DNA of 64,000 nucleotides, from NCBI RefSeq assembly GCF_001889525.1, contig NZ_CP018192.1, forward strand, positions 1,152,501 through 1,216,500, written 5' to 3'. Positions 46,193 to 54,857 of this stretch are shown in pieces; position 1 is the first letter of the stretch, and each line of letters opens with the position of its first letter. This stretch comes from Granulibacter bethesdensis (GTDB taxonomy: Bacteria > Pseudomonadota > Alphaproteobacteria > Acetobacterales > Acetobacteraceae). The position numbers were made by a program, and so were the translations under genes. The notes under the pieces were generated by a model. The model saw only the letters and a program-made list of their open reading frames with translations. It made no database searches and was not told the DNA's origin.

Positions 46193-46466
46193 GCTGCCCC
46201 ACCATCGCGAGCATCGCCCGCCGGCCACCCCCCGGCGGGCGGCCATGCCTCCCAAAGGTCGGCATGGCCGCAAGTGACGCGCTCGCCGGGCTGCGTCCGG
46301 CTCGCCAAGACTTGATTAAATACATCCAATATGGAAGAACTTGTTTACCAATATCGATCGCGCAACGCGATCTACATATCTGCAAATACCATCTGCAAAT
46401 CTCGACCCAAGTAAATGACGCTTCCTCTTTCCAGCGATGCTGCGCTGGCAGTAAAGGGGGGACGCC

Positions 46467-47259
46467 ATGCCGAATACCGATTGGCGCACGCCGGCCACCT
46501 ACGCCTATGCTCGAAACATCTCGACCGCCGGGTTCGCATGGGAGTTCCTTCGCCGCGATCCCGACTATCGTCGCGACTTCCGGCGAGTGAAGGCGTCGCC
46601 TCGCGGGGCGGTCGAGGCGCAGGCGGCGTTCACCGATCGATGGGGGTTGCGATTTCGCGGCGGACCCGAACCGGCGCGCCGACGAGGCACCGCCGTTCTG
46701 GTGGCCCGCGCTGCTGCCTGACGCCTTCGAGCTGCGACGCGCCGTCCTGCCGCTGGACGATCCCGCCGCGATGCCGATCTGCCTGTCCGAGTTGCCCAGC
46801 CTCGACGTGCGCGTCTCCCTAGACGGAACGTGGCATGGCGTCTGGCGCACGATCGGCGCCGACCATCGCTTCCACCTCGCCATCCCGCCGCCAGGCGAAG
46901 CTGCACCGTACATCGTCGTCCTGCCGCTGGACCGACTGCTCGAATTGCGCGCGGACGCGGTGGTGCGCTTCTGGCTCGCCCTGCGAGGCCGCCCGCCCCG
47001 TAACCGGCGGCACGACCTGCCACCGCAGACCCGCGCCCGCCTGATCCTCGTCCTGCGCGCGCTGGACGGCCGGCTGACCGGCGCCAGCTACCGCGACATC
47101 GCGAAGGTGCTGCTCGGTTTCCGCGGCGGCAAAGCCGATTGGGACAGCGATCCGCGCAAGAACCAGGTGCGCCGCCTCGTTGCCGATGGCCTGCGCTTCC
47201 TGCACGGCGGCTATCGCGACCTGCTCGTCTATCCCGTCCGGCTGCCAAACCGTCGCTGA
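46467..47259 (+). pseudogene. DUF6499-DUF2285 protein, broken by a +1 frameshift
   Basis: Plasmid/ICE-type regulator with N-terminal DUF6499 (TDWRTPATYAYARNISTAGFAWEFLRRDPDYRRDFR) and C-terminal DUF2285 (about 46771-47259; ends RRLVADGLRFLHGGYRDLLVY). The two parts are in different frames: near 46655, in GATTTCGCGGCGG, one extra base shifts the frame. Reading frame 1 up to WGLRF and frame 2 from AADPNRRADEAPPFWWPALLP gives one sensible protein of about 263 residues. ATG follows AAAGGGGGG. DUF2285 half could be made from internal ATG 46771. Confidence 0.75.
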
Positions 47260-47283
47260 CCCTTCAACTGCCCCCGCGCCCGG

Positions 47284-47660
47284 GTGCCGGAATTGCACCC
47301 TGCCGATTCCGGCACGCTACACGCCGCCGGTTCTCCGCCACGGTTCGCCATAGCCCGCTGCCGCCCACCGGCAGGCCGCCATGCACCGCCGGAGATCGAT
47401 CCCAAGACGGGGTTGCCACCCCGCTATCTGCGTGCGCCCGATGCCGCGCGCTTCCTCGGCATCTCGATCCGCACGCTGGAGAAGCACCGGACCTCGGCAC
47501 CAGGCCGACTTATCGTAAGGTCGGCGGGCTCGTCCTCTATTCAGTCGAAGACCTCCAGGCATGGACCGCTATCGGCGCGCGCAGGTCGGCCTCCGAGCAG
47601 ACAGCGACCCGCGTCTTCCCGGCGCGCCCGCTGACCGCGGCCGAGAAGGCGTCGATCTGA
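47284..47660 (+). pseudogene. Helix-turn-helix (excisionase-like) protein, broken by a -1 frameshift
   Basis: The ICE-type HTH protein that normally sits between DUF2285 and RepA genes. First part, from a GTG at 47284: PPRYLRAPDAARFLGISIRTLEKHRT. One base is missing near 47498, in ACCTCGGCACC. In the next frame the protein goes on as RPTYRKVGGLVLYSVEDLQAWTAIGARRSASE and ends ...TAAEKASI at 47660. Together a typical ~110-120-residue MerR/excisionase-like winged helix. The stop TGA abuts the RepA ATG. Confidence 0.72.
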
Positions 47661-48602
47661 ATGTCGGGCGATGCCACCCGGAGCGAGCGCCGGCAGCTCG
47701 ACCCGTTCGTCGTCGCGATCGGCGACGCCGCGCCACGCGACCAGCGCGACCTGATGGAGCGGCCGTTCTTCTCGCTCGCCCAGGCGAAGCGCACCGCGCC
47801 GATCCTCTACGAGGCCGGCGGCCAGCGCGTGGAGGTCCACGCCATGCCTGAGCACGGCATGGCGACGATCTGGGATGCCGACGTGCTGATCTGGGCGGCG
47901 AGCCAGATCGTCGACGCCGCCAATCACGGCCTGCGTACCTCGCGCTTCCTGCGCTTCACGCCCTACCAGATGCTGCTCGCGATCGACCGCGCCACCGGCG
48001 CGCGCGAATACCGGCTGTTGAAGGGCGCGCTCGCCCGCCTGCAATCGACCGTGATCCGCACTACCATCCGCCACGGTGAGCATTGGCGGCGGCACCAGTT
48101 CTCCTGGATCAACGAGTGGGAGGAGCTGACCACCCGCGACGGCCGCGTCGAGGGCATGGAGTTCGTCCTGCCCGACTGGTTCTATCGCGGTGTCGTCGAC
48201 CGCTCGCTCGTCCTGACGATCGACCCGGCCTATTTCCAGCTGACCGGCGGGATCGAGCGCTGGCTCTACCGTGTTGCCCGCAAGCACGCCGGCCACCAGC
48301 CGCACGGCTGGGTGTTCGAGGTCGCGCACCTGCACAGCAAGTCCGGCAGCCTCGCGCGCGTCTCCGACTTCGCGCTCGACCTGCGCCGCATCGTCCAGCG
48401 CCAGCCGCTGCCCGGCTACCGGCTCGACATGGGGCGCGACGGGCGGCGCGAACTCCTCCGCATCCGCCCCATTTCGCCGTCCAAAGTGCCTGTTGACGGA
48501 CCTGTGGAAACGCTCGTGACTTCGGGCGCAAACGGTATCAGGATTTCGGGCGCACGAACCGCAGCTAAGTCTCTGGCCGAGAACGCCGAATCCAGCTCGT
48601 AA
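47661..48602 (+). CDS. repA: RepA-type plasmid replication initiator
   Basis: 313 residues. The pattern RFLRFTPYQMLLAIDRATGAREYRLLKGALARLQSTVIRTTIR is typical of the RepA (RPA) initiator of alphaproteobacterial plasmids and ICEs; GIERWLYRVARKHAG and the basic HSKSGSLARVSDFALDLRRIVQRQ (winged helix) follow. Intact, unlike the two upstream genes. No parA follows, as would be usual; a PP-loop fragment and a tRNA come next. Whether it still functions is unknown. Confidence 0.82.
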   Translation: MSGDATRSERRQLDPFVVAIGDAAPRDQRDLMERPFFSLAQAKRTAPILYEAGGQRVEVHAMPEHGMATIWDADVLIWAASQIVDAANHGLRTSRFLRFTPYQMLLAIDRATGAREYRLLKGALARLQSTVIRTTIRHGEHWRRHQFSWINEWEELTTRDGRVEGMEFVLPDWFYRGVVDRSLVLTIDPAYFQLTGGIERWLYRVARKHAGHQPHGWVFEVAHLHSKSGSLARVSDFALDLRRIVQRQPLPGYRLDMGRDGRRELLRIRPISPSKVPVDGPVETLVTSGANGIRISGARTAAKSLAENAESSS

Positions 48603-48689
48603 CTTAGAGTCTAACAAAGAATCTAACTCTATTGCTGTCGCGCGTACGCGAGCCGGGCACGGTGCCGGTGCCACCCGCCGGGGTGCGCC

Positions 48690-48872
48690 GTGATCGTCGC
48701 GCAGCACTTCGGCAGCATCTCAGGCGGCAAGGACAGCCAAACCGTCCTGTGCCTGATGGTCGAGCGGATTGAGCGGAACATCATGGGATCGAAGAGCGAC
48801 CTACTCAGGACGCTGGTCGCAGCAGAAGGAGGAAAATCGGCGGCTATCGGCGTGCCCAGCCGGGGACCGAAG
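48690..48872 (+). pseudogene. PP-loop ATPase (PAPS-reductase-like) N-terminal fragment
   Basis: From the GTG at 48690 the frame reads VIVAQHFGSISGGKDSQTVLCLMVERIER, with the SGGKDS loop of N-type ATP pyrophosphatases/PAPS reductases. After about 30 residues the likeness ends and the frame runs straight into the tRNA-Ser gene. So only the 5' end is present, cut at or near the island border. Confidence 0.5.
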
Positions 48873-48962
<90 letters not shown>

Positions 48963-49185
48963 GTTGAGGCTCTCCTATCACAGGGTTGGGTCGTGGCAAA
49001 GGGTGGAACGATGCTGAATTGCATCATATTGGTTGAAACCGTCATTCCGTCTCTTTCCCATGCAACGAAGGATGGGCAGAATACGCTTCGGACTGTTATC
49101 TGCGTGATTTCATGGCCTGAACCCGTCATCCCCCCAAAGGCAGACGGTCAGGGCGTCTGGGCCTGAATAGTTTGAGGAAGATGGA

Positions 49186-50196
49186 ATGACCGGTTGCACC
49201 AGAAGCGTGTGGGCGACAGTGGCTGTGGCAGGTGCGCTGGCAATGCCCGCCTTGTTCGGTGCTTCCACCGCTCAGGCTACGCCGAAGCCGGATAATAGCT
49301 GGATCGTCAATGTCGACATAGAAAACGATGCCGTTGCTGGGACTGATCGCTACTATACTGCCGGTCAGCGGGTCAGCGTGGTGATGCCGAGTGATCTGAC
49401 CCCCAAATGGGCATCCCGCGTTGGCCGCGCCCTGTGGGGCGACGGTATGCAGCGCATTGCCGTGGGCATTGACCAGTCGATCTTCACCCCGTCCAACACC
49501 CAGGTAACTAACCCGGACCCGCATGATCGGCCCTATGCTGCGACGCTGACCGCGAATTTCAACCTGATTCAGGACAAGGATAACAATCGCAGCATCCTTG
49601 GCCTTGCGCTGGGTGTGGCGGGGCCGTCGGCATTGGGGCGGCAGGTGCAGAACGGCTTCCATGACCTGATCGGTGATACCGAGAACAAGGGCTGGGGCTA
49701 CCAGATCCGCGATGAGCCGATTATCCAGTTCACCTCCGAGCGGACCTATCGTCTGGCGATGTATAAATTCTGGGGGCTGGAGACGGATGCCCTGCCATCC
49801 CTGACCTTCGGTGTCGGCAATCTGCGTGTGTACGGCCAGACCGGTGTGCTGTTCCGCATCGGGCAGGGGCTTCAGAGCGATTTCGGTCCCAACCGGATCA
49901 GACCGGGCCTGACGGGTGGGGATGCCTACACCCCGACCGGACGCTTCGCCTGGTATGTCTTTGCCGGTGGGGACGGTCAGGCCGTGGCTCATGACATGAC
50001 ACTGGATGGCAATACCTGGCGCGACAGCCGCCATGTTTCCCGCCAGCCTTTTGTTGGTGAACTGGAAGCCGGGCTGGCAATCATCGCCTATGGTATGAAG
50101 GTCAGCTACACCCATGTCGTCCAGACACAGGAATTCCATGGGCAGCATGGTGGCCTGTTTCAGTTCGGCGTCTTCAATCTCTCAACGCGGTTCTGA
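49186..50196 (+). CDS. LpxR-like lipid A deacylase (DUF2219 family)
   Basis: 336 residues. Signal peptide MTGCTRSVWATVAVAGALAMPALFGASTAQA. Outer membrane beta-barrel of the LpxR type, which removes the 3'-acyloxyacyl chain of lipid A. Family blocks: SWIVNVDIENDAVAGTDRYYTAGQRVSVV (Asn/Asp near the active site), DRPYAATLTANFNL, GWGYQIRDEPIIQF and the closing aromatic QFGVFNLSTRF. ATG at 49186 after GAGGAAGATGGA. First host gene after the island. Confidence 0.82.
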   Translation: MTGCTRSVWATVAVAGALAMPALFGASTAQATPKPDNSWIVNVDIENDAVAGTDRYYTAGQRVSVVMPSDLTPKWASRVGRALWGDGMQRIAVGIDQSIFTPSNTQVTNPDPHDRPYAATLTANFNLIQDKDNNRSILGLALGVAGPSALGRQVQNGFHDLIGDTENKGWGYQIRDEPIIQFTSERTYRLAMYKFWGLETDALPSLTFGVGNLRVYGQTGVLFRIGQGLQSDFGPNRIRPGLTGGDAYTPTGRFAWYVFAGGDGQAVAHDMTLDGNTWRDSRHVSRQPFVGELEAGLAIIAYGMKVSYTHVVQTQEFHGQHGGLFQFGVFNLSTRF

Positions 50197-50282
50197 CGTC
50201 TGATTTTAATCTTTGTCTTTGCTTCTCACTCTGGTGGCGAGGCAAAGGCGATGCTCTGCCTCCGTCCTGTGAGAGGGCCAGT

Positions 50283-51278
50283 ATGATGTCTATTCCCCGG
50301 CGCTCTTTTCTGTCTGCTCTCCCGGCTGCGGCGTGTCTCGGTGCAGCCGGGGTGGCTTTCTCTTCAAACAGGGCTGAAGCACAGGATTTCCGCGGTTTTA
50401 TTGCCGGGGTGAGGGCAGAGGGCAGACGGGCAGGCATCTCCGATACGATTCTGGCACAGGCGCTGAATAATCTTTCTCCCAACACGCGTGTGATTGAGCT
50501 GGACCGCAAACAGCCCGAATTCACCATGACCTGGGAACGCTATCGCAGCACGCGCCTGTCGGAAAAACGCATCGCTGCCGGGCGGGAGCAGGCTGCCCGG
50601 AATGCGCAGCTATTGGTGCAGGTGGAGAACGCATACGGCGTGGATCGCGGCGTTATCCTCGGCATCTGGGGGCTGGAGACCAATTACGGCGGCTTTCAGG
50701 GAGGCTTCAACGTCATTGAGGCAACAGCCACGCTCGCATGGGAGGGCCGCCGCGCTTCTTTTTTCCGGGCGGAGCTGATGGCGGCGCTGAAAATCCTGAA
50801 CCATGGCGACATCACGATGCCACGCATGCAGGGAAGCTATGCCGGGGCCATGGGACAGCCGCAATTCATGCCGACCTCCTTCAACCGATACGCGGTTGAT
50901 TTCGATGGTGATGGCCGTCGCAATATCTGGGACAGCGTGCCGGATGTGTTGGCCTCGATTGCTAATTACCTGCTCAAATCCGGCTGGCATCAGGGGCAAC
51001 CCTGGGGGACGCAGGCTATTGCCCCGGCTGCGATCGATCCTTCTCTGGCTGGCCGCGAAAACAGATTGAGCCTTGCCGAGTGGGCACGGCTTGGTGTGAC
51101 GCTTGGTAACGGGCAGAGGCTTCCGGCGTCTCCCCTCCCGGCCTCCCTGATTTTGCCGGATGGGCCGGGTGGCGAGGCTTTCCTTGCTTATCCGAATTTT
51201 AACGTGATTCGGCGCTATAATCCTTCCGACTTCTATGCCATTGCCGTGGGCATGATCGGGGATATGGTGATGGCGTGA
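50283..51278 (+). CDS. MltB-like lytic murein transglycosylase
   Basis: 331 residues, Tat/Sec-type leader MMSIPRRSFLSALPAAACLGAAG. Catalytic Glu in GIWGLETNYGGFQGGFNVIEATATLA and the SLT fold block GSYAGAMGQPQFMPTSFNRYAVDFDGDGRRNIWDS are typical of family 3 (MltB). Periplasmic, cuts glycan strands. Its stop overlaps the GTG of the RlpA-like gene (GTGA). Confidence 0.9.
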   Translation: MMSIPRRSFLSALPAAACLGAAGVAFSSNRAEAQDFRGFIAGVRAEGRRAGISDTILAQALNNLSPNTRVIELDRKQPEFTMTWERYRSTRLSEKRIAAGREQAARNAQLLVQVENAYGVDRGVILGIWGLETNYGGFQGGFNVIEATATLAWEGRRASFFRAELMAALKILNHGDITMPRMQGSYAGAMGQPQFMPTSFNRYAVDFDGDGRRNIWDSVPDVLASIANYLLKSGWHQGQPWGTQAIAPAAIDPSLAGRENRLSLAEWARLGVTLGNGQRLPASPLPASLILPDGPGGEAFLAYPNFNVIRRYNPSDFYAIAVGMIGDMVMA

Positions 51279-52222
51279 CGATACGGTCGGATCTGGAAAA
51301 AATAGGTAAGGCTGCACTCTGGCGGAAGCTGTGCGTGTTCGGGAGTGTCGTGGGGCTCGCCGGTTGCGTGCGTGGTCATGCCCCGCTGCCAACGCCGCAT
51401 CTGACAGTTGGGCCACCCTATCAGGTCGGGGATGTCTGGTACTATCCGGCCGAGCAGGTCAGACTGACCCAGACCGGTCTGGCGACGGTGGATACAGATA
51501 CTTCCTCGCGTCTGACAGCGGATAGTGAGCGCTATGATCCGCAGGCTCTGGCGGCAGCGCATCAGACGCTGCAATTGCCTGCCATCGTACGGATCACCAA
51601 TCTGGAAAATGGGCGGAGCCTGCGTCTGCGCGTCAATGACCGAGGACCGGCCTCGCCATCACGCCTGGTGTCGTTGACGCCGCGGGCCGCTGGATTGCTG
51701 GGTATTCAGAGGCCGACAAAAATTCGGCTGGATGTTGATGAAGCAGCCTCAACCCAGTTGCTCGATCATTTCCGCTCCCCTGCGGATGGGGTGAAGATGC
51801 AGGCCGCGCCACGGCAGGATGTTGCGCAGGAAAGCCTTGCTCCGCCATCAGGAGCATCCGGCTCTGCCGGTATCCAGTCCGCGCCTGCTCTGACTATTCA
51901 GGATCAGGCAGAGACCGCCACTTCTGATATTGGCCCGCTGCCGGAACAGGTGGAGCAGGGGATTCCAAGCCCCGGCACTCTGTATATCAAAGCAGGGGTT
52001 TTTGGTGGCATGCGGGCTGCCTCGATTCAGGCTTCCCGGCTGGGAGCGATGGGGGCGAGGGTTGAACGTGCCAGGGTGAACGGGCAGGAACGTAATACGG
52101 TTCTGATGGGGCCGTTCGCCACCATTGCCGAGGCGGATACAGCGTTGGACCGTGCTCTGGCGGCAGGCGTGCCAGATGCCCGCATTGTTGTTGCCACCGA
52201 TAGCCGTCAGTTGATCGACTAG
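51275..52222 (+). CDS. RlpA-like septal ring protein with SPOR domain
   Basis: 315 residues. Lipoprotein-type leader (SVVGLAGC, Cys about 31). Double-psi-beta-barrel region: LAAAHQTLQLPAIVRITNLENGRSLRLRVNDRGPA, then SRLVSLTPRAAGLLGIQ where the usual IDLS reads VSLT. C-terminal SPOR domain (GTLYIKAGVFGGMRAASIQASRLGAMGARVERARV) binds denuded septal glycans. Translationally coupled to the MltB-like gene and followed by a D,D-carboxypeptidase, so the three make a wall-remodelling operon. Confidence 0.84.
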   Translation: MTIRSDLEKIGKAALWRKLCVFGSVVGLAGCVRGHAPLPTPHLTVGPPYQVGDVWYYPAEQVRLTQTGLATVDTDTSSRLTADSERYDPQALAAAHQTLQLPAIVRITNLENGRSLRLRVNDRGPASPSRLVSLTPRAAGLLGIQRPTKIRLDVDEAASTQLLDHFRSPADGVKMQAAPRQDVAQESLAPPSGASGSAGIQSAPALTIQDQAETATSDIGPLPEQVEQGIPSPGTLYIKAGVFGGMRAASIQASRLGAMGARVERARVNGQERNTVLMGPFATIAEADTALDRALAAGVPDARIVVATDSRQLID

Positions 52223-52235
52223 GAGTTTGCCAGAC

Positions 52236-53486
52236 GTGTCCAGCTATCCTGATCTATCCCGCCGCGCGATATTGGGTGGTTTTGCCGGTGCCGCCATGAT
52301 GGCAGGTAGCGTATCCGAGGGGTGGGCACGCGGTAAGGCAGGGGCGTCTCATCGTAAAAAAGACGCGGCCAAGGCGGCAGAGGCTGCGGCGGAACCTCAG
52401 GGATCACCTGCGAACACGCCGTTCGGCCCTTATGACACGGTGGCGAAATGGGCCGTTGTGATCGATTTCAATACGGGCGCGACCCTGCTGGATAAGGAGG
52501 CGGATGTGCAGATGCCGCCGTCCTCCATGACCAAGCTGATGACCGCCTATATCGTCTATGGCGAGTTGAAGGCCGGGAAGCTGCAAATGGATCAGATGCT
52601 TCCTGTCAGTGAAAAGGCATGGCGTCTGCAAGGTTCGAAAATGTTTGTGCCTTATCCAGGCAGCGTGAAGGTCGAGGATCTGATCCGCGGCATGATCGTG
52701 GATTCCGGTAATGATGCCTGCATCGTTCTGGCAGAGGGTATTGCCGGATCGGAACAGCAATTCGTCGATCTGATGAACCAGAAAGCCAAGGTGCTGGGGC
52801 TGACCAACAGCAATTTCGAAAACTGCACTGGCATGCCTTCCGCCAACCACCATATGTCGGTGCGTGATATTGCGACGCTGGCCCGGCGTATCATTCAGGA
52901 TTTCCCTGAATATTATCACTTTGATTCGGAAAAGACCTTTAAATACAATAATATCGAGCAGCAGAACCGGAATCCGCTGGTTCAGAAAGGCATCGCTGAC
53001 GGGTTGAAAACCGGTCATACCGATGCTGGTGGCTATGGCGTTTGTGCCAGTGCCGAGCGCAACAAACGCCGCGTGATTCTGGTGGTGAATGGTCTGACAA
53101 CCTCCCATCAGCGGGCGTCAGAGAGCGAACGCCTTCTGGAATGGGCTTTCAGCCAGTTCGAGAATGTGACGCTGTTCACCGCAGGGGACACCATCGACAG
53201 CGCCCCGGTTTATCTTGGCACCAGCAAGACCGTGCCGCTGGTGGGGGGCAAGGATCTGGTGGTGACGATGCCGCGCCAGTGGCAGAAAAAGGCCAAAATC
53301 TCCATTTCCTATGATGCGCCGGTGCGTGCGCCGGTGACAAAGGGGGCCGCGCTCGGAACCCTGACCGTCAGTGGAGACGGTGTGCCAAATCTGACCGTAC
53401 CTCTTCTGGCAGGTGCTGATGTGCCGCGTCTGGCTCTTCCGTCCCGTGCGATGGCGGTGCTGACCCATTATGTCACCGGGAGCTGA
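52236..53486 (+). CDS. D-alanyl-D-alanine carboxypeptidase (PBP5/DacF family)
   Basis: 416 residues from the GTG at 52236, ten bases after AGGAG; a TTG at 52227 is too close to it. A twin-arginine-like leader SRRAILGGFAGAAMMAG is followed by the penicillin-binding set: SMTK (active Ser), SGN in VDSGNDACIVLAEG and KTG in GLKTGHTDAGGYG. C-terminal beta-rich PBP5-C domain. Trims pentapeptides in the periplasm. Confidence 0.92.
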   Translation: MSSYPDLSRRAILGGFAGAAMMAGSVSEGWARGKAGASHRKKDAAKAAEAAAEPQGSPANTPFGPYDTVAKWAVVIDFNTGATLLDKEADVQMPPSSMTKLMTAYIVYGELKAGKLQMDQMLPVSEKAWRLQGSKMFVPYPGSVKVEDLIRGMIVDSGNDACIVLAEGIAGSEQQFVDLMNQKAKVLGLTNSNFENCTGMPSANHHMSVRDIATLARRIIQDFPEYYHFDSEKTFKYNNIEQQNRNPLVQKGIADGLKTGHTDAGGYGVCASAERNKRRVILVVNGLTTSHQRASESERLLEWAFSQFENVTLFTAGDTIDSAPVYLGTSKTVPLVGGKDLVVTMPRQWQKKAKISISYDAPVRAPVTKGAALGTLTVSGDGVPNLTVPLLAGADVPRLALPSRAMAVLTHYVTGS

Positions 53487-53528
53487 TTTTTCCGCAGGCA
53501 TGCCTGTATTCGAGCGTGTCGGGCCGAG

Positions 53529-54152
53529 ATGAGAGCGTATCATCACGGTAACCTGCGGGAGGCGCTGGTCAGCGTCGGGCTTGAGTTGATCGCCGAGCGC
53601 GGCAATACCGGCTTTACCAATGCCGAAATTGCTCGTGCCGTTGGAGTCAGCCCGGCGGCGCCCTATCGCCATTTCCGGGACCGGAATGAGCTGATCGCCG
53701 AAATTGGCCGCCGTGGCTATGCCCTGTTCGAGGAAGCGTTGATCACAGCCTGGGATGGTGGCCGACCGGACCCGGTCAGCGCCATAGAACAGTGCGGGCG
53801 GGCTTATCTATCTTTCGCGCGTGAACACCGGGCTTACTATACCGCTATGTTTGAGCCGGGTTTTGCGTTGGAAGAAGTACCAGCCCTGCTGACGGCCGCC
53901 GAAAGAGCTTTCGGCGTGATCCGTATGGCGACAGAGCACGCCTGCTCCACATTGCCGCGTGAAAAGCGGCCTCCGGCTTTGATGGTGGCGCTGCATATCT
54001 GGTCAATGGCGCATGGCATAGCGTCGCTTTTTGTGGGCAGACAAGACCATACGCGCCGGAAGCTGCCGATGACGCCGGAGGAGCTTTTGGAAGCGGGGTT
54101 GCTGATCTATTTCCAGTCGCTGGGTTTGCAGAATAGTGGAGACGTCTCTTGA
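53529..54152 (+). CDS. TetR family regulator with WHG-type C-terminal domain
   Basis: 207 residues. HTH in YHHGNLREALVSVGLELIAERGNTGFTNAEIARAVGVSPAAPYRHFRDRNELIAEIGR, then a ligand domain of the WHG type (HIWSMAHGIASLF). Ligand unknown. A 31-bp palindrome lies 20 bp after it, in front of the next gene. Confidence 0.88.
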   Translation: MRAYHHGNLREALVSVGLELIAERGNTGFTNAEIARAVGVSPAAPYRHFRDRNELIAEIGRRGYALFEEALITAWDGGRPDPVSAIEQCGRAYLSFAREHRAYYTAMFEPGFALEEVPALLTAAERAFGVIRMATEHACSTLPREKRPPALMVALHIWSMAHGIASLFVGRQDHTRRKLPMTPEELLEAGLLIYFQSLGLQNSGDVS

Positions 54153-54172
54153 AATGCGGTTTCCCTTGCCCA

Positions 54173-54203
54173 TCTATGTGAATGTGACTAACATTTACAT
54201 AGA
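54173..54203. promoter_or_regulatory. 31-bp operator-like palindrome before the DUF2852 gene
   Basis: Arms TCTATGTGAATGT (54173-54185) and ACATTTACATAGA (54191-54203) are complementary at 12 of 13 positions, with a 5-bp spacer, ending 18 bp before the DUF2852 start. Size and symmetry fit a TetR-family dimer site; the nearby tetR is the obvious candidate, though autoregulation is not supported because the site lies downstream of tetR. Confidence 0.6.
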
Positions 54204-54221
54204 GAGTGTCAGATAAGGGCC

Positions 54222-54740
54222 ATGTCCATGTGGGCGGAACGGATTGACGTTTTCGGAAAGGCAGGCTGGCTTGCCGTGATGATTTTGGGGTTCATGCTGT
54301 GGTGGCCGTTGGGATTATTGGCATTGGGGTTCCTGGGCACGAGCGGTCGTCTCCATGCTTGGAAAACGGCCCGGGCTGAAGGGGGTGGATGTGGTTGGGG
54401 TGGCCCATTCGCATACGGCTGTGCCAGCCAGCCAACCGGAGAAGGCGTGAAAGAATTTTTCTCCCGTGCATGGACGCAAAGGGGTGCGGGCCGAGGGAGT
54501 GCCCGTCGGGCTGACAGTAGCGGCAATGAAGCGTTCGATGCCTATCGGCAGGAGACACTCCGCCGGCTGGAGGAAGAACAGCGCGAATTTCAGGACTATC
54601 TGCACCGCCTGCGTCAGGCTCGGGACAAACAGGAATTTGACCAGTTCATGGCCGAGCAGCGTAACCGCCGTCAAACGAGCCATACTCAGGGCGACGAAAC
54701 GCAGTCAGCAGACATCATTGAGCATCCGCCTGCACCGTAA
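54222..54740 (+). CDS. DUF2852 family membrane protein
   Basis: 172 residues. N-terminal membrane helix (AGWLAVMILGFMLWWPLGLLALGFLG), a Gly/Cys-rich spacer and the conserved C-terminal coiled-coil DUF2852 stretch NEAFDAYRQETLRRLEEEQREFQDYLHRLRQARDKQEFDQFM. Function unknown; common in alphaproteobacteria. Starts behind the 31-bp palindrome. Confidence 0.82.
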   Translation: MSMWAERIDVFGKAGWLAVMILGFMLWWPLGLLALGFLGTSGRLHAWKTARAEGGGCGWGGPFAYGCASQPTGEGVKEFFSRAWTQRGAGRGSARRADSSGNEAFDAYRQETLRRLEEEQREFQDYLHRLRQARDKQEFDQFMAEQRNRRQTSHTQGDETQSADIIEHPPAP

Positions 54741-54782
54741 TCTGTTGCTATCTGGCGAATGCCATATGGCGCATGAATGACG

Positions 54783-54818
54783 AACGGGTAGTCCTTGACC
54801 GGACTGCCCGTTTTGATT
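54783..54818 (+). terminator. Rho-independent terminator after DUF2852
   Basis: AACGGGTAGTCC, short loop, GGACTGCCCGTTTT: a 12-bp stem with one G-T pair and a T-run. It separates DUF2852 from tmk and argues against the upstream tmk start at 54795. Confidence 0.8.
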
Positions 54819-54857
54819 CTGCTTTCATGCGGACGGCTGCCAGTGCATATCAGGCCC

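Noticed and set aside
47541-48707. 388-codon minus-strand open frame
   Set aside because: Antisense to repA and the HTH gene in very GC-rich DNA; composition is that of a shadow frame.
49126-50148. 340-codon minus-strand open frame
   Set aside because: Antisense to the LpxR-like gene; no signal or domain.
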